A DNA stretch of 64,000 bases from CAMDHY01 sp046156265. Its GTDB lineage: Bacteria; Pseudomonadota; Alphaproteobacteria; Rhizobiales; Segnochrobactraceae. This document shows positions 25,035-33,479 of the stretch, one piece after another (positions within the stretch are counted from its first letter, which is position 1; each line of letters opens with the position of its first letter). Location of the stretch: contig NZ_JAWDIR010000047.1 in NCBI RefSeq assembly GCF_046156265.1, positions 62,001-126,000 of the forward strand. The letters run 5' to 3'. The notes below the pieces were generated by a model that was not told where the DNA came from, ran no database searches, and saw nothing but the letters and a program-made list of their open reading frames with translations. A program made the translations under genes and the position numbers.

Positions 25035-26659
25035 CGGAAGGTCGTTCATTTCGCCTCCGGTCTCGGCGGCTCGGGGTCTGGCTCGTCCTCCTCCTCGTGC
25101 TCGCCAACCTGCCGATCACGGTCCTTGCCCTCGGTTCGGGCCTCGCTGTCAGCGAGGATCGCATTGCCGAGGGCAAGCGCCTGATCGAGCGTGTCGCCGC
25201 CCTTGCGGCGAGCCGGGAGGCCGTGCTGATCGCGCATCTGCGCGGGGCGGTCGACGCTGTCGACCTCGCCCCCGCAGAGATCGATCTGCGTGCCGCGTGT
25301 GCGCGTGTGGCGGACTCGCTTGCGGTCCTTCAGCCGTCCGTGCGGGCCGTCCGCATTCAGCGCGACAACGGCCGTTCGGTGTTGTGCGCCGAGGAGCGCG
25401 ACAATGCCCGGGTAGAACTGTCGCCCGCGTCCGGCGCCTCCGCCGCCCTCACCACCAGGGCGGGCGAGGTCGTGGTCGGGACCGACACCTACACCGTCGC
25501 GTTCGCCTTCCGCGGCGACTCCGTGCTCGAGGTCGAGCTCGCCACCGCGACCGGGGCGGGCGTGCTTGCCGATCTCCGTCTCGATCGCGGCCAGGCCGTC
25601 GCCATCCTCGACCGCGCCGGCCGCATCGTCACGGCGGCTGGCGACATTGCCGCCTTCGAAGGGGCCGATGCCCTGGTGGCGACGCTCGACGCGGCGACGC
25701 AGCGCTTCGAGGTGCGGATGCCGAACGGCCAAGTGATGTTTGCCGCCGCCGAGGCCGTGCCGGGCGCCGATCTCACCGCCATCGCGCTCGCCCCGCTCGC
25801 CATGCTGCGGGCGGCCGCCAACCGCGACCTCGCCATCGCCGTGGGGCTGCCGCTCGCCTTCCTGGTGATCGCGGTGGCCGTCGCCTGGTACGGCATCGAC
25901 CAGCTGGTGGTGCGGTGGGTCGATCGGCTGGGTCGCGTCGCCTCCCTCTACGGAGCCGGTCGCAGTTCGGTCCGCGCCGGGGACTTCGACGGCGCCCCGC
26001 GGGAGCTGCGGGCGCTCGCCGACGCCTTCGATGCGATGGCCGACCGGGTGGAGCGCCGGTCGAACGAGCTGAAGTCCGCTGTCGACCAGAAGTCCACGCT
26101 GCTCCGCGAACTCCACCACCGCGTGAAGAACAACTTCCAGCTCGTCGCGAGCCTGCTCAGCCTCGAGGCGAGCGCCGCGGAGGTGGAGGAGCGGGCCTCG
26201 GTGTTGCGCATCCAGCAGGGCCGGGTGCACGCCCTCGCAATCGCGCATCGGCTTGCCTATGCCAGCGGCGACATCGGAGAGGTGCCGCTGATGGACCTCA
26301 TTCGCGAGGTGGTGATGAGCCTCAGCCACGGCATCGAGCCAGTCGAGAAGACCGCGCAGGTCGATATTCCCGCCGAAGGTCCGAGTGTCTCCCTCGATAC
26401 CGCCGTTCCCGTGGCGCTGCTCGTCACCGAACTGCTGCGCCCGGCCCTCGAGGCCGCGGTCCGCAACGAACTCCTGAGCCTTGCCGTCGACCGCTCGGGC
26501 GACCACCTCGTGGTGACGCTGGAAGGCAAGGGGGGCGAGCGCAACGCCCTCTCCGAGCGTCTGGTCAGCGCCTTCACCCGCCAGCTCGGCGCGACGCTCG
26601 CCTCGGACGAGACGGCGCAGCGCACGGTGCTGACGGTGCCGCTGCCGGCCGGCGCCTGA
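25031..26659 (+). CDS. HisKA_2/HWE-type sensor protein with degraded ATPase domain
   Basis: The 542-residue membrane sensor has two transmembrane segments (about 14-36 and 266-286) enclosing a periplasmic sensing domain, then a HAMP-like linker (305-345). The dimerisation helix carries ELHHRVKNNFQL with the acceptor His363. The following ATPase region departs from the family. The N-box reads VPVALLVTELLRPALEAA where family members have NEL and TNA asparagines. There is no DNGxG motif, and the G2 glycine motif is replaced by NALSERLVSAFTRQLG. Its GTG start overlaps the ecfG stop, so it is the cognate sensor of PhyR. It may act as a phosphatase or need a partner kinase. Confidence 0.88.
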   Translation: MTEGRSFRLRSRRLGVWLVLLLVLANLPITVLALGSGLAVSEDRIAEGKRLIERVAALAASREAVLIAHLRGAVDAVDLAPAEIDLRAACARVADSLAVLQPSVRAVRIQRDNGRSVLCAEERDNARVELSPASGASAALTTRAGEVVVGTDTYTVAFAFRGDSVLEVELATATGAGVLADLRLDRGQAVAILDRAGRIVTAAGDIAAFEGADALVATLDAATQRFEVRMPNGQVMFAAAEAVPGADLTAIALAPLAMLRAAANRDLAIAVGLPLAFLVIAVAVAWYGIDQLVVRWVDRLGRVASLYGAGRSSVRAGDFDGAPRELRALADAFDAMADRVERRSNELKSAVDQKSTLLRELHHRVKNNFQLVASLLSLEASAAEVEERASVLRIQQGRVHALAIAHRLAYASGDIGEVPLMDLIREVVMSLSHGIEPVEKTAQVDIPAEGPSVSLDTAVPVALLVTELLRPALEAAVRNELLSLAVDRSGDHLVVTLEGKGGERNALSERLVSAFTRQLGATLASDETAQRTVLTVPLPAGA

Positions 26660-26677
26660 GCACCGGCCGGCGCCCGG

Positions 26678-27922
26678 TCACGCCTCCGGGCCGGCGTACT
26701 TGCCGGCGGTCGCCGGGAACAGGCTCTTGACGATCTTCATGTGGCTGATGTCGACGGAGGCATCCATGTGCAGGAAGATCGCCGCGTCGCGGAACAGCTT
26801 CTCGATGCCGAACTCCAGCATGCAGCCGTTGCCGCCGTGCAGCTCTAGCGCGTGCTGGGCGACCTTCATGATCTCCTCGGACGCGTAGACCTTCGCCATG
26901 TTGCAGAGCGCGTCGGCCGACGGGTCGTTGGCGTCGACCGACAGCGAGGCGCGCTCGAGCAGTGCCCGCACCGCCTCGAGCCTGGTCGCCATGTCGGCGA
27001 GGCGGACGGCCACCGCCTGGTGCTTGATCAGGATGCGCCCGCCCTGAACATAGTTCTGCACGTAGTCGGCCGTGCGCTCGAAGCAGGCCATGCCGACGCC
27101 GAGGTTCTTCGCCGCCTGGATGATCTTGCCGGGGCGGAAGTAGAGACCGGCGGTGGCGAGCGCCTTGCGCTCCACCATCAGGTGGTCGGCCGGGATGCGC
27201 ATGTCCTCGAAGATGAGCTCGCCGTTGTTCATGAAGCGGCAGCCGAGCGTCTCGTTGCACTTTGCGACCGTCAGGCCGGGGGTGTTGCGCGGCACCAGGA
27301 AGCTCGAGGTGCCGTCCAGCATGCCGACCGACGGGTCGACATTGGCGTAGACGACGTAGAGGCTGGCGTCATAGCCATTGGAGATGAACTGCTTGCGGCC
27401 ATTGATCACCCAGTGGTCGCCGTCCTTGACGGCGCGGGTGGTCATCGAGGCCTCGGGCACGTTGTAGGGCAGCCAGCGGTCGGAGGCGCCGCGCGGCTCG
27501 GTCAGGCAGTGGGCGAGCAGGAAGTTCGGGTCGGCGACGAGCTTCGGGAACCACTCCTCCTGCAGGTGGCGTGGCGCGAAGGCGCGCAGCAGCACAGACA
27601 CCTTCCAGTTCTGCACGAGCTTGTCGGCGAGGCCAGAATCGCCGCGCGCGATCTCCTCGGAGATCAGCGCGAAGGTGCGCACCTCGGTGCCCTTCTCGAG
27701 CTCGATGCCGCCGAACTCCTCGGGAACGCCGAGGGTGCGGATGCCGATCTCGTCGGCGGTCTTGAGGATCTGCGGCGGCAGGCGGCCCTCCGGGTCCATG
27801 TCCCACTCGCGCTTCCAGTTGGCGCGGATGTAGGGCGTCACCACCTCGTCGACGAAGGCGCGGCAGCTCTCGCGCATCAGGCGCTGCTCTTCCGACAAGC
27901 CGCGGTCGCTGGTGAGAATCAT
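26678..27922 (-). CDS. acyl-CoA dehydrogenase family protein (atypical active site)
   Basis: The 414-residue flavoprotein has the acyl-CoA dehydrogenase order: helical N-domain, beta-domain (AHCLTEPRGASDRW, VINGRKQFISNG), C-terminal helical domain (HGGNGCMLEFGIEKLFRDA). The usual C-terminal YEGT-type segment that bears the catalytic glutamate in short- and medium-chain enzymes reads HMDASVDISHM here, so the base is not where expected. It would pass electrons to ETF and then ETF-QO. The substrate is unknown. It converges with the sensor gene with only an 18-base gap. Confidence 0.85.
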   Translation of the reverse strand: MILTSDRGLSEEQRLMRESCRAFVDEVVTPYIRANWKREWDMDPEGRLPPQILKTADEIGIRTLGVPEEFGGIELEKGTEVRTFALISEEIARGDSGLADKLVQNWKVSVLLRAFAPRHLQEEWFPKLVADPNFLLAHCLTEPRGASDRWLPYNVPEASMTTRAVKDGDHWVINGRKQFISNGYDASLYVVYANVDPSVGMLDGTSSFLVPRNTPGLTVAKCNETLGCRFMNNGELIFEDMRIPADHLMVERKALATAGLYFRPGKIIQAAKNLGVGMACFERTADYVQNYVQGGRILIKHQAVAVRLADMATRLEAVRALLERASLSVDANDPSADALCNMAKVYASEEIMKVAQHALELHGGNGCMLEFGIEKLFRDAAIFLHMDASVDISHMKIVKSLFPATAGKYAGPEA

Positions 27923-28107
27923 GGGTGTCCTCCGGGCACGGGCCGCGCGTCTCTTCGGAGACGCGCCACGGCGTCGCCGGTCGCCGGCTTCCAGGGGCGG
28001 ACCCTAGCGAGCGGCCCGTGGGTGCGGAACGGTCGCGGGCTGCGCAGGTGGTGGACGATCCTGCGATCCGGTGAGGCCCCGTGGCGCGATCCTGTGGTGG
28101 AGCCGGG

Positions 28108-29082
28108 CTATCCGTCCGACCGCCCGTCGCGCCCGACGGTGCGGAAGCGGCCGGGTGTGGTGCCGGTGGCGCGCTTGAAGCGGCGCTGGAAGTACTTCAC
28201 GTCGAGATAGCCGACCGCGAAGGCGATCTCGGCGATCGTCGCGTCGGTGTAGACGAGCCGCTGGCGGGCCTCGTCGAGCCGCATCTCGGTGACGATCTCG
28301 CCCAGCGTCTTGCCGGTATGCGCCTTCAGGAGGTGGCAGAGGTGGGTCGGCGTGACGTGCGCCGCCTCGGCGGCGGCGGCGAGCGTCACCTCGCCCCGGT
28401 AGGCGTCGGCCAGATAGGCGGCGACCCGGGCGAGCCTGCGCTCCGCCTGGGCCGGTGCGCCGTCGCCCTGGCCGAGTTCGGCGAAGCGGTCCTCGAAGGT
28501 CCGGCAGAGGGTGGCGAGGAGCAGCGTCAGCCCGGCGCCGGCGGCCTCGCGCGCCGCGAGCCCGCTCCGCCGGCAGTCCTCCTCGAGACCGCACAGCAGG
28601 TGCTCGATGCCGGCGAGGCCCTGGGCGTCGAGCCGGTAGTCGAGAAGGCCCTGGTGCAGGAACGGCGTCAGCTCCGGCGCCCGGCGCACGAGGTCGGTGA
28701 GCGGGGCCGCCGCGCCGAGGCCGGGCCGCGTGACGCCCAGGTCGAAGGCCACCACCCAGCAGCGTGTGTCCGGTTCGAAGCGCACCTGGTGCGGCGTCAT
28801 CGGCGCGATGCACCAGACGCTGCCGCGCCCCGGCTCGACCGCCTTCAGCCCGATACGCCCGGCCGGCGCCGGTCCGAGGAAGACGAGGATCTGGAAATAG
28901 TCGTGCTTGTGGGGCGGATAGACGCCGCTCTCTCCCTCGACGCGCCGCACCGCCAGCCGCCGTCCGGAGGCGGGTGCCGCATAGGCCCGCACGGGCACGG
29001 GATCGCGGGGCACCTCGGTGGGCCCGTGCCGCCGTGCGGCGTCGCGCGCAGCATCCTGGGGCAGGGGAGCGGTGGATCTCAT
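28108..29082 (-). CDS. AraC-family transcriptional regulator
   Basis: The 324-residue protein has an N-terminal cupin-like sensing domain (HKHDYFQILVFLGPAP, then PMTPHQVRFEP) and a C-terminal double helix-turn-helix (VTLAAAAEAAHVTPTHLCHLLKAHTG and ATIAEIAFAVGYLDVKYFQRRFKRATG). ATG 29082 is supported by the position of the cupin and by GGAGG, somewhat far upstream. It diverges from a GTG-initiated alpha/beta-hydrolase-like gene across a 151-base gap with two hairpin-forming repeats. It may regulate that gene or the acyl-CoA dehydrogenase gene downstream on the same strand. The effector is unknown. Confidence 0.88.
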   Translation of the reverse strand: MRSTAPLPQDAARDAARRHGPTEVPRDPVPVRAYAAPASGRRLAVRRVEGESGVYPPHKHDYFQILVFLGPAPAGRIGLKAVEPGRGSVWCIAPMTPHQVRFEPDTRCWVVAFDLGVTRPGLGAAAPLTDLVRRAPELTPFLHQGLLDYRLDAQGLAGIEHLLCGLEEDCRRSGLAAREAAGAGLTLLLATLCRTFEDRFAELGQGDGAPAQAERRLARVAAYLADAYRGEVTLAAAAEAAHVTPTHLCHLLKAHTGKTLGEIVTEMRLDEARQRLVYTDATIAEIAFAVGYLDVKYFQRRFKRATGTTPGRFRTVGRDGRSDG

Positions 29083-29111
29083 CGCGGGTCGGGTGTCCTC
29101 CACGCTGTCCG

Positions 29112-29169
29112 CCGCCGCTTGTAGCGGCGGTTGCCGCACCCGACAACCGCCGGCCCTCGGGGAGGGCCG
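29112..29169. promoter_or_regulatory. two inverted repeats in the AraC/hydrolase divergent region
   Basis: CCGCCGC-TTGTA-GCGGCGG (29112-29130) and CGGCCCTC-GGG-GAGGGCCG (29151-29169) are perfect inverted repeats between the two divergent starts. They could be operators or mRNA-leader hairpins. GC richness makes chance hairpins common, so the call is tentative. Confidence 0.35.
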
Positions 29170-29233
29170 TTGACGGTCGTCCGGGCTGACCAGATGATGC
29201 CGGGCGACGCGGCAAGGACGGGGAAAGGGACGC

Positions 29234-30013
29234 GTGGACGAGAAGCTCCCCGTCGCCCGGCTGGTCCGCGGCGCACGCCGGCCGGAAGCCCCGCCAGCGG
29301 AGGCAAGCGCTACGCCCGGCCCCGACGAGCCGAACGTCCGGATCGTCCGCGCGCCCGGTGCGACCCGCACCATCGTCGCCTTCGCGGGCCTCGGACAACT
29401 CGTCGGCGGCATGACGCCGTTCAACTTCATGAACAGCCTCGCCGGCATCGAGGCGAACGTCGTCTTCGTCCGCGATCCGCGGCGCACCTGGTACAACGGC
29501 CCGATCGCCGGGCTCGGCCGCTCGGCGAGCGAGATCGCGGAGCGCATCGGCGCGCTGGCGGGGGAAGCCGGCGGCGGCAGCCTCTATCTGCTCGGCACCT
29601 CGTCCGGCGGCTTCGCGGCGCTCGCCTTCGCCGCGCCGCTCGCCGCCCGGCGCGTGCTTGCCTTCGCCCCGCAGACGACGATCGACACGTCCGTGCTGCG
29701 CGCCATCGGCGAGACGCGCTGGCTCAAGATGCTCGACCGGTTGCGGCGGCCTGACATCGTCGACGTCCTGCCGGCGCTCGAGGCGGCGCCGCCGGCCGGC
29801 GGCTGCGAGATCATCGTCGGCCGCCGTGTGCCGCACGATGTCGTCTATGCGAACCGGCTCGCGCATATCGCCGGCGTTACCGTTCACCTCGTCCGCGGCG
29901 GCCACAACACGGCGATGCACCTGCGGGACCGCGGTGCGCTGTCGACGGTCCTGCGCGACTTCGTCGAGGACGCCCCGATCGACCTCGGCGAGCTGCGCTA
30001 TCCATCCGAGTGA
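29234..30013 (+). CDS. alpha/beta-hydrolase-fold protein of unknown function
   Basis: The 259-residue protein begins at GTG 29234 (GGGAAAGGGA ahead). It has a serine-nucleophile elbow, LLGTSSGGFAAL, after a hydrophobic strand, a following PHDVVYANRL region and a possible catalytic His in VRGGHNTAMHL near the end. No family name is certain. The sequence resembles small esterase-like proteins with a two-component fold. A short Pro/Ala-rich N-terminus precedes the fold. It converges with the gene at 30.0-30.9 kb. Confidence 0.6.
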   Translation: MDEKLPVARLVRGARRPEAPPAEASATPGPDEPNVRIVRAPGATRTIVAFAGLGQLVGGMTPFNFMNSLAGIEANVVFVRDPRRTWYNGPIAGLGRSASEIAERIGALAGEAGGGSLYLLGTSSGGFAALAFAAPLAARRVLAFAPQTTIDTSVLRAIGETRWLKMLDRLRRPDIVDVLPALEAAPPAGGCEIIVGRRVPHDVVYANRLAHIAGVTVHLVRGGHNTAMHLRDRGALSTVLRDFVEDAPIDLGELRYPSE

Positions 30014-30037
30014 CCCTCAAGGACGCCCGGGCACCTC

Positions 30038-30868
30038 TCATCGTCGCTCTTCCGGCATGTACGCCTCCGCCTCCCACGCGGGCATGGCGCTCGCGGCGTA
30101 GCCGAAAGTGCCGTGGTCCTTCACCTCCGTCGCCGCCCGTACCAGCGCGCCGAGCGCGGCACGGGCGAACGAGCCGCCGACGCTGATGCGCTTGACGCCG
30201 GCAGCCTGCAGTTCGGAAACGCTGAAGGCCTTGCCGGCGAGGCCCATGACGACGTTCACCGGCTTCGTCACCGCCGCGCAGACCGTGCGGATCGCCGCGA
30301 TGTCCGGCAGGCCGGGGGCGTAGAGGACCTCCGCGCCGGCGGCCTCGAAGGCCTGCAGGCGGCGGATGGTGTCGTCGAGGTCGGGGCGGCCGTGGAGGAA
30401 GTTCTCGGCGCGGGCGGTGAGCACGAAGGGCAGGGCGTGCGCCGCCTCCGCGGCAGCCGCCACCCGCTCGACGGCGTGGGAGAACGCGAAGATCGGGTTC
30501 GCCGGGTCGCCGGTGGCGTCCTCGATCGAGCCGCCGACCAGGCCGACGCCGGCCCCCAGCGCGATCGTCTCCGCGCACGCTTCCGGCGCCGCCCCGAAGC
30601 CGTCCTCGAGGTCGGCGGAGACGGGAAGGTGGGTCGCCTCGACGATGGCGCGGGCGTTTTCGAGCAGCGCCCCGCGCGACAGCGCTGCCGCCGAATCCCG
30701 TCGCCCGATCGAATAGGCGAAGCCGGCGCTGGTGGTGGCGAGCGCCTCGAACCCGAGCGCTGTCAGGATGCGGGAGGACCCTGCATCCCACGGATTGGGA
30801 ATGACGAAGGCGCCGCTCCGCCGGTGCAGTTCGACAAACGCCCGGTGCTTCTCGCTCTGGCTCGCCAT
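30038..30868 (-). CDS. isocitrate lyase/PEP mutase family protein
   Basis: The 276-residue TIM-barrel protein has the family landmarks: VIPNPWDAGSSRIL, TTSAGFAYSIG, VSADLEDGFG with Mg-binding acidic residues, GGSIEDATG, and TARAENFLHG. The Cys-containing gating loop of true isocitrate or methylisocitrate lyases (KxCGH) is absent. It is therefore of the oxaloacetate-decarboxylase/PEP-mutase-like group, acting on alpha-keto acid C-C or C-P bonds. No phosphonate genes are near, and the substrate is unknown. Confidence 0.83.
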   Translation of the reverse strand: MASQSEKHRAFVELHRRSGAFVIPNPWDAGSSRILTALGFEALATTSAGFAYSIGRRDSAAALSRGALLENARAIVEATHLPVSADLEDGFGAAPEACAETIALGAGVGLVGGSIEDATGDPANPIFAFSHAVERVAAAAEAAHALPFVLTARAENFLHGRPDLDDTIRRLQAFEAAGAEVLYAPGLPDIAAIRTVCAAVTKPVNVVMGLAGKAFSVSELQAAGVKRISVGGSFARAALGALVRAATEVKDHGTFGYAASAMPAWEAEAYMPEERR

Positions 30869-31042
30869 GGGTCCCTCCTGCCGGCGGAGACACTAACCTG
30901 CCTCGAACAAAAAGGGAACAGATTTTTCCGACACTGCAGGCCCGGCTCGCGGGAGCGCTGGGCGAGGAGCCGGCGCGGGGGGCTACAAGCGCTCCGGGCT
31001 GCTCCGCTTCGAGCGGCGAAGGCCAGGTCCACGCCCCCCGCC

Positions 31043-31732
31043 TCACCCCACCTGGTCGAGCTTCCGCGACGCCACTTCCTGCTCGATGATGTCGAGCGTC
31101 AGCGTGTAGTGGTCCGTGAGGCGGCGGGTGGCGAGCGCCGCGTCGCCGTCGAGCGTCGCCTCCAGGATGGCGCGGTGCTCGGCCTCGGAATCGCGGGCGA
31201 GGAAGGCGGTGGAGGCGGAGATGAACCAGTAGCGCTGCGCCTGGTCCATCATGTTCTCGCAGAACTGGATGAGGAACGGCGAGCCGCAGCCCGAGATGAG
31301 CGCGAGGTGGTAGGCCCGGTGCAGCTTCTGCCACTCCGGATTGACCACGAAGGTGTCGGTGGAGAGCGTCCAGCTGGAGCGCGACAGGCGGTGGAAGGCG
31401 AGCACGACCCGCTCCTCCCAGGCCTGCTCGCGGGCGAGGATCGATTCCTCCAGCGCCTTGCCCTCCGCCCAGCAGCGCGTCTTCACCAGCGCCCGCCAGT
31501 TCTCAATGCCGATCGGGGCGACGAAGAAGCCGCGCTGCTCCTTGCGGTCGACGAGGCCTTCCGAGGAGAGGCGGCTCAGCGCCTCGCGCACCGGGTTGCC
31601 GCCGGCGCCGTAGCGGGCGGTGACCGCCTCGATCTGCAGCTTCTGCCCCGGCGCGAGCTGGCCGTTGAGGATATCGCGGCGCAGCTGTGCATAGACGAGC
31701 GTCGCGGCGGTGGTCTTTTCAGGCTTGGTCAT
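31043..31732 (-). CDS. GntR-family transcriptional regulator (FadR/FCD subgroup)
   Basis: The 229-residue protein has an N-terminal winged helix (LVYAQLRRDILNGQLAPGQKLQ, GGNPVREALSRLSSEGLVDRKEQRGFFV) and an all-helical FCD ligand domain with metal-site-like residues (HRAYHLALISG, EHRAILEA). FCD regulators usually sense an organic acid. It lies directly downstream of an ABC importer gene set on the same strand and is the likely regulator of that set and of the divergent FAH/RraA genes. ATG 31732 gives the normal N-terminus. Confidence 0.88.
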   Translation of the reverse strand: MTKPEKTTAATLVYAQLRRDILNGQLAPGQKLQIEAVTARYGAGGNPVREALSRLSSEGLVDRKEQRGFFVAPIGIENWRALVKTRCWAEGKALEESILAREQAWEERVVLAFHRLSRSSWTLSTDTFVVNPEWQKLHRAYHLALISGCGSPFLIQFCENMMDQAQRYWFISASTAFLARDSEAEHRAILEATLDGDAALATRRLTDHYTLTLDIIEQEVASRKLDQVG

Positions 31733-31812
31733 CGACTGCGATACGGTCCGTCGGACGCGTCGGATGACGGCCGGGGCGAGACCGAAGCCTCGCCCCGGCC
31801 GTCCCGGGCCGA

Positions 31813-32673
31813 CTAGCCCGGTCCTCCCCCCTGCGTCACCGATTCCTTGTGCCAGAATACGAGCCGGCGCTGCACGAAGACCACCAGCCAGAACGTCGCG
31901 AGACCGAGCAGGCTCAAGTAGATGATCAGCGAGAACACACGCGGCGTCTGCAACTGCGCGGCGGCGATGCGGATAAGCTCGCCGAAACCCTTGCCACCAC
32001 CGAGGAATTCGCCGACGACGGCGCCGACGACGACCAGCACGGCAGCGTTCTTGAGGCCGGCGAAGAAGTGCGGCATGCCGATCGGCAGCTTCAGCTTGAT
32101 CAGCGTCTGCAGCCGGCTCGCCCCCATCGTCTGGAACAGCATGCGGGCGTTCTGGTCGGCGGCGTGCAGCCCGGCGGCGGTGCCGACGATCACCGGGAAC
32201 AGCGCCACGAAGGCGGCAAGCGCCACCTTCGACATGATGCCGAAGCCGAGCCAGGAGACGAACAGCGGCGCGAAGGCGACCTTCGGCATGGCGTTGATGG
32301 CGACGAGATAGGGCATCACCGCCTTCTCGCCAAACGCCGTCTCGCCCACCAGCACGCCGAGGAAGAAGCCGAGCACGACGGCGATGGCAAAGCCCAGCAG
32401 CACCTCCTGGGTGGTCACCCACAGTGCCTTCAGCATGTAGTCGCCGGTGATCAGGTTCTTGCCGACGAAGACGAGGTCGACGATCGTCTCCCACGGTCCC
32501 GGCATGATGATCGGCGAGATGATGCCGCTCATGTAGAACAGCTGCCAGACCGCCAGGAAGGCGATCATCAGCACGATCATCGACACCGAGCGCGGCACGC
32601 GGTCGAGCCACGAAACGTGCTCGACCCACACCGTAGAGGGCGGGGGCGTGGTGGTTTCGCTCGCCTGCGTCAC
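31813..32673 (-). CDS. ABC transporter permease, NitT/TauT family
   Basis: The 286-residue protein has about six hydrophobic segments and the permease EAA-like loop (GASRLQTLIKLKLPIGMPHFFAGL), typical of SsuC/TauC-type importers. It forms the membrane channel of the importer encoded by this and the next two genes. Its start overlaps the stop of the ATPase gene by four bases on the minus strand, so translation is coupled. Confidence 0.92.
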   Translation of the reverse strand: MTQASETTTPPPSTVWVEHVSWLDRVPRSVSMIVLMIAFLAVWQLFYMSGIISPIIMPGPWETIVDLVFVGKNLITGDYMLKALWVTTQEVLLGFAIAVVLGFFLGVLVGETAFGEKAVMPYLVAINAMPKVAFAPLFVSWLGFGIMSKVALAAFVALFPVIVGTAAGLHAADQNARMLFQTMGASRLQTLIKLKLPIGMPHFFAGLKNAAVLVVVGAVVGEFLGGGKGFGELIRIAAAQLQTPRVFSLIIYLSLLGLATFWLVVFVQRRLVFWHKESVTQGGGPG

Positions 32674-33479
32674 AGGAAGGCTCCCTTGTCGAGGTGGCCG
32701 CGGATGCGGTGGACGAGCGCGCCGAAGCGCGGGTCGGTCATCATTTCGAGCGTCCGCGGCCGCGGCAGGTCGACGGTCACCGTCTCGACGAAGCGGCCGG
32801 GCCGCGGCGACATCACGTAGACGACGTCCGACAGGATCACCGCCTCGGCGATCGAGTGGGTGACGAGGAACGTCGTTGCATTGCGCTCGAGGCAGATGCG
32901 CTGCAGCTCCATGTTCATGAAGTCGCGCGAGAGCTCGTCGAGGGCGGAGAACGGCTCGTCGAGCAGGAGCACCGTCGGCTCGGTGATCAGCATCCGGCAG
33001 ATCGCCGCGCGCTGCGCCATGCCACCGGAGAGCTCGCTCGGATAGACGTCCTCGAAGCCCTTCAGCCCGACGAGCTCGAGCAGCTTGCGCGCCTCGTCGT
33101 GCTTGGCGCGGGCGGCGGACCGCCCGTCGCGGATCTCGATCGGCAGCACGACGTTCTCGATCGCCGTGCGCCAGGGAAACAGCGTCGCCTGCTGGAACAT
33201 CATGCCGATGTCGCGCCGCGCCCCCACCACCGGCTTGCCGGAGAGCACGACGCTGCCCTCCGACGGCGGCAGGAGGCCGGCCATGATCTTGAGCAGGGTC
33301 GACTTCCCGCAGCCGCTCGCCCCGATGACGGAGGAGAAGCTGCCCTCGGTGAGCGTCAGGTCGACCTTGTCGAGGGCGTGCACGTTGCGGCGCACGAAGG
33401 TCTTGCTCACGCCCCGGAGCTCGTAGACCGGTCGGCCGACGAGGCCGACCGGGACCGTGGCGGACATCGGCGCCCCCAT
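32670..33479 (-). CDS. ABC transporter ATP-binding protein, NitT/TauT family
   Basis: The 269-residue ATPase has Walker A GASGCGKST, Q-loop QQATLFPW, signature LSGGM, Walker B VLLLDEP, and switch His in FLVTHS. It energises uptake by the adjacent permease. The ATG at 33479 overlaps the TAA of the binding-protein gene by one base (TAATG); MSATV at 33467 is an alternative start. The substrate is set by the binding protein and is not known. Confidence 0.93.
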   Translation of the reverse strand: MGAPMSATVPVGLVGRPVYELRGVSKTFVRRNVHALDKVDLTLTEGSFSSVIGASGCGKSTLLKIMAGLLPPSEGSVVLSGKPVVGARRDIGMMFQQATLFPWRTAIENVVLPIEIRDGRSAARAKHDEARKLLELVGLKGFEDVYPSELSGGMAQRAAICRMLITEPTVLLLDEPFSALDELSRDFMNMELQRICLERNATTFLVTHSIAEAVILSDVVYVMSPRPGRFVETVTVDLPRPRTLEMMTDPRFGALVHRIRGHLDKGAFL

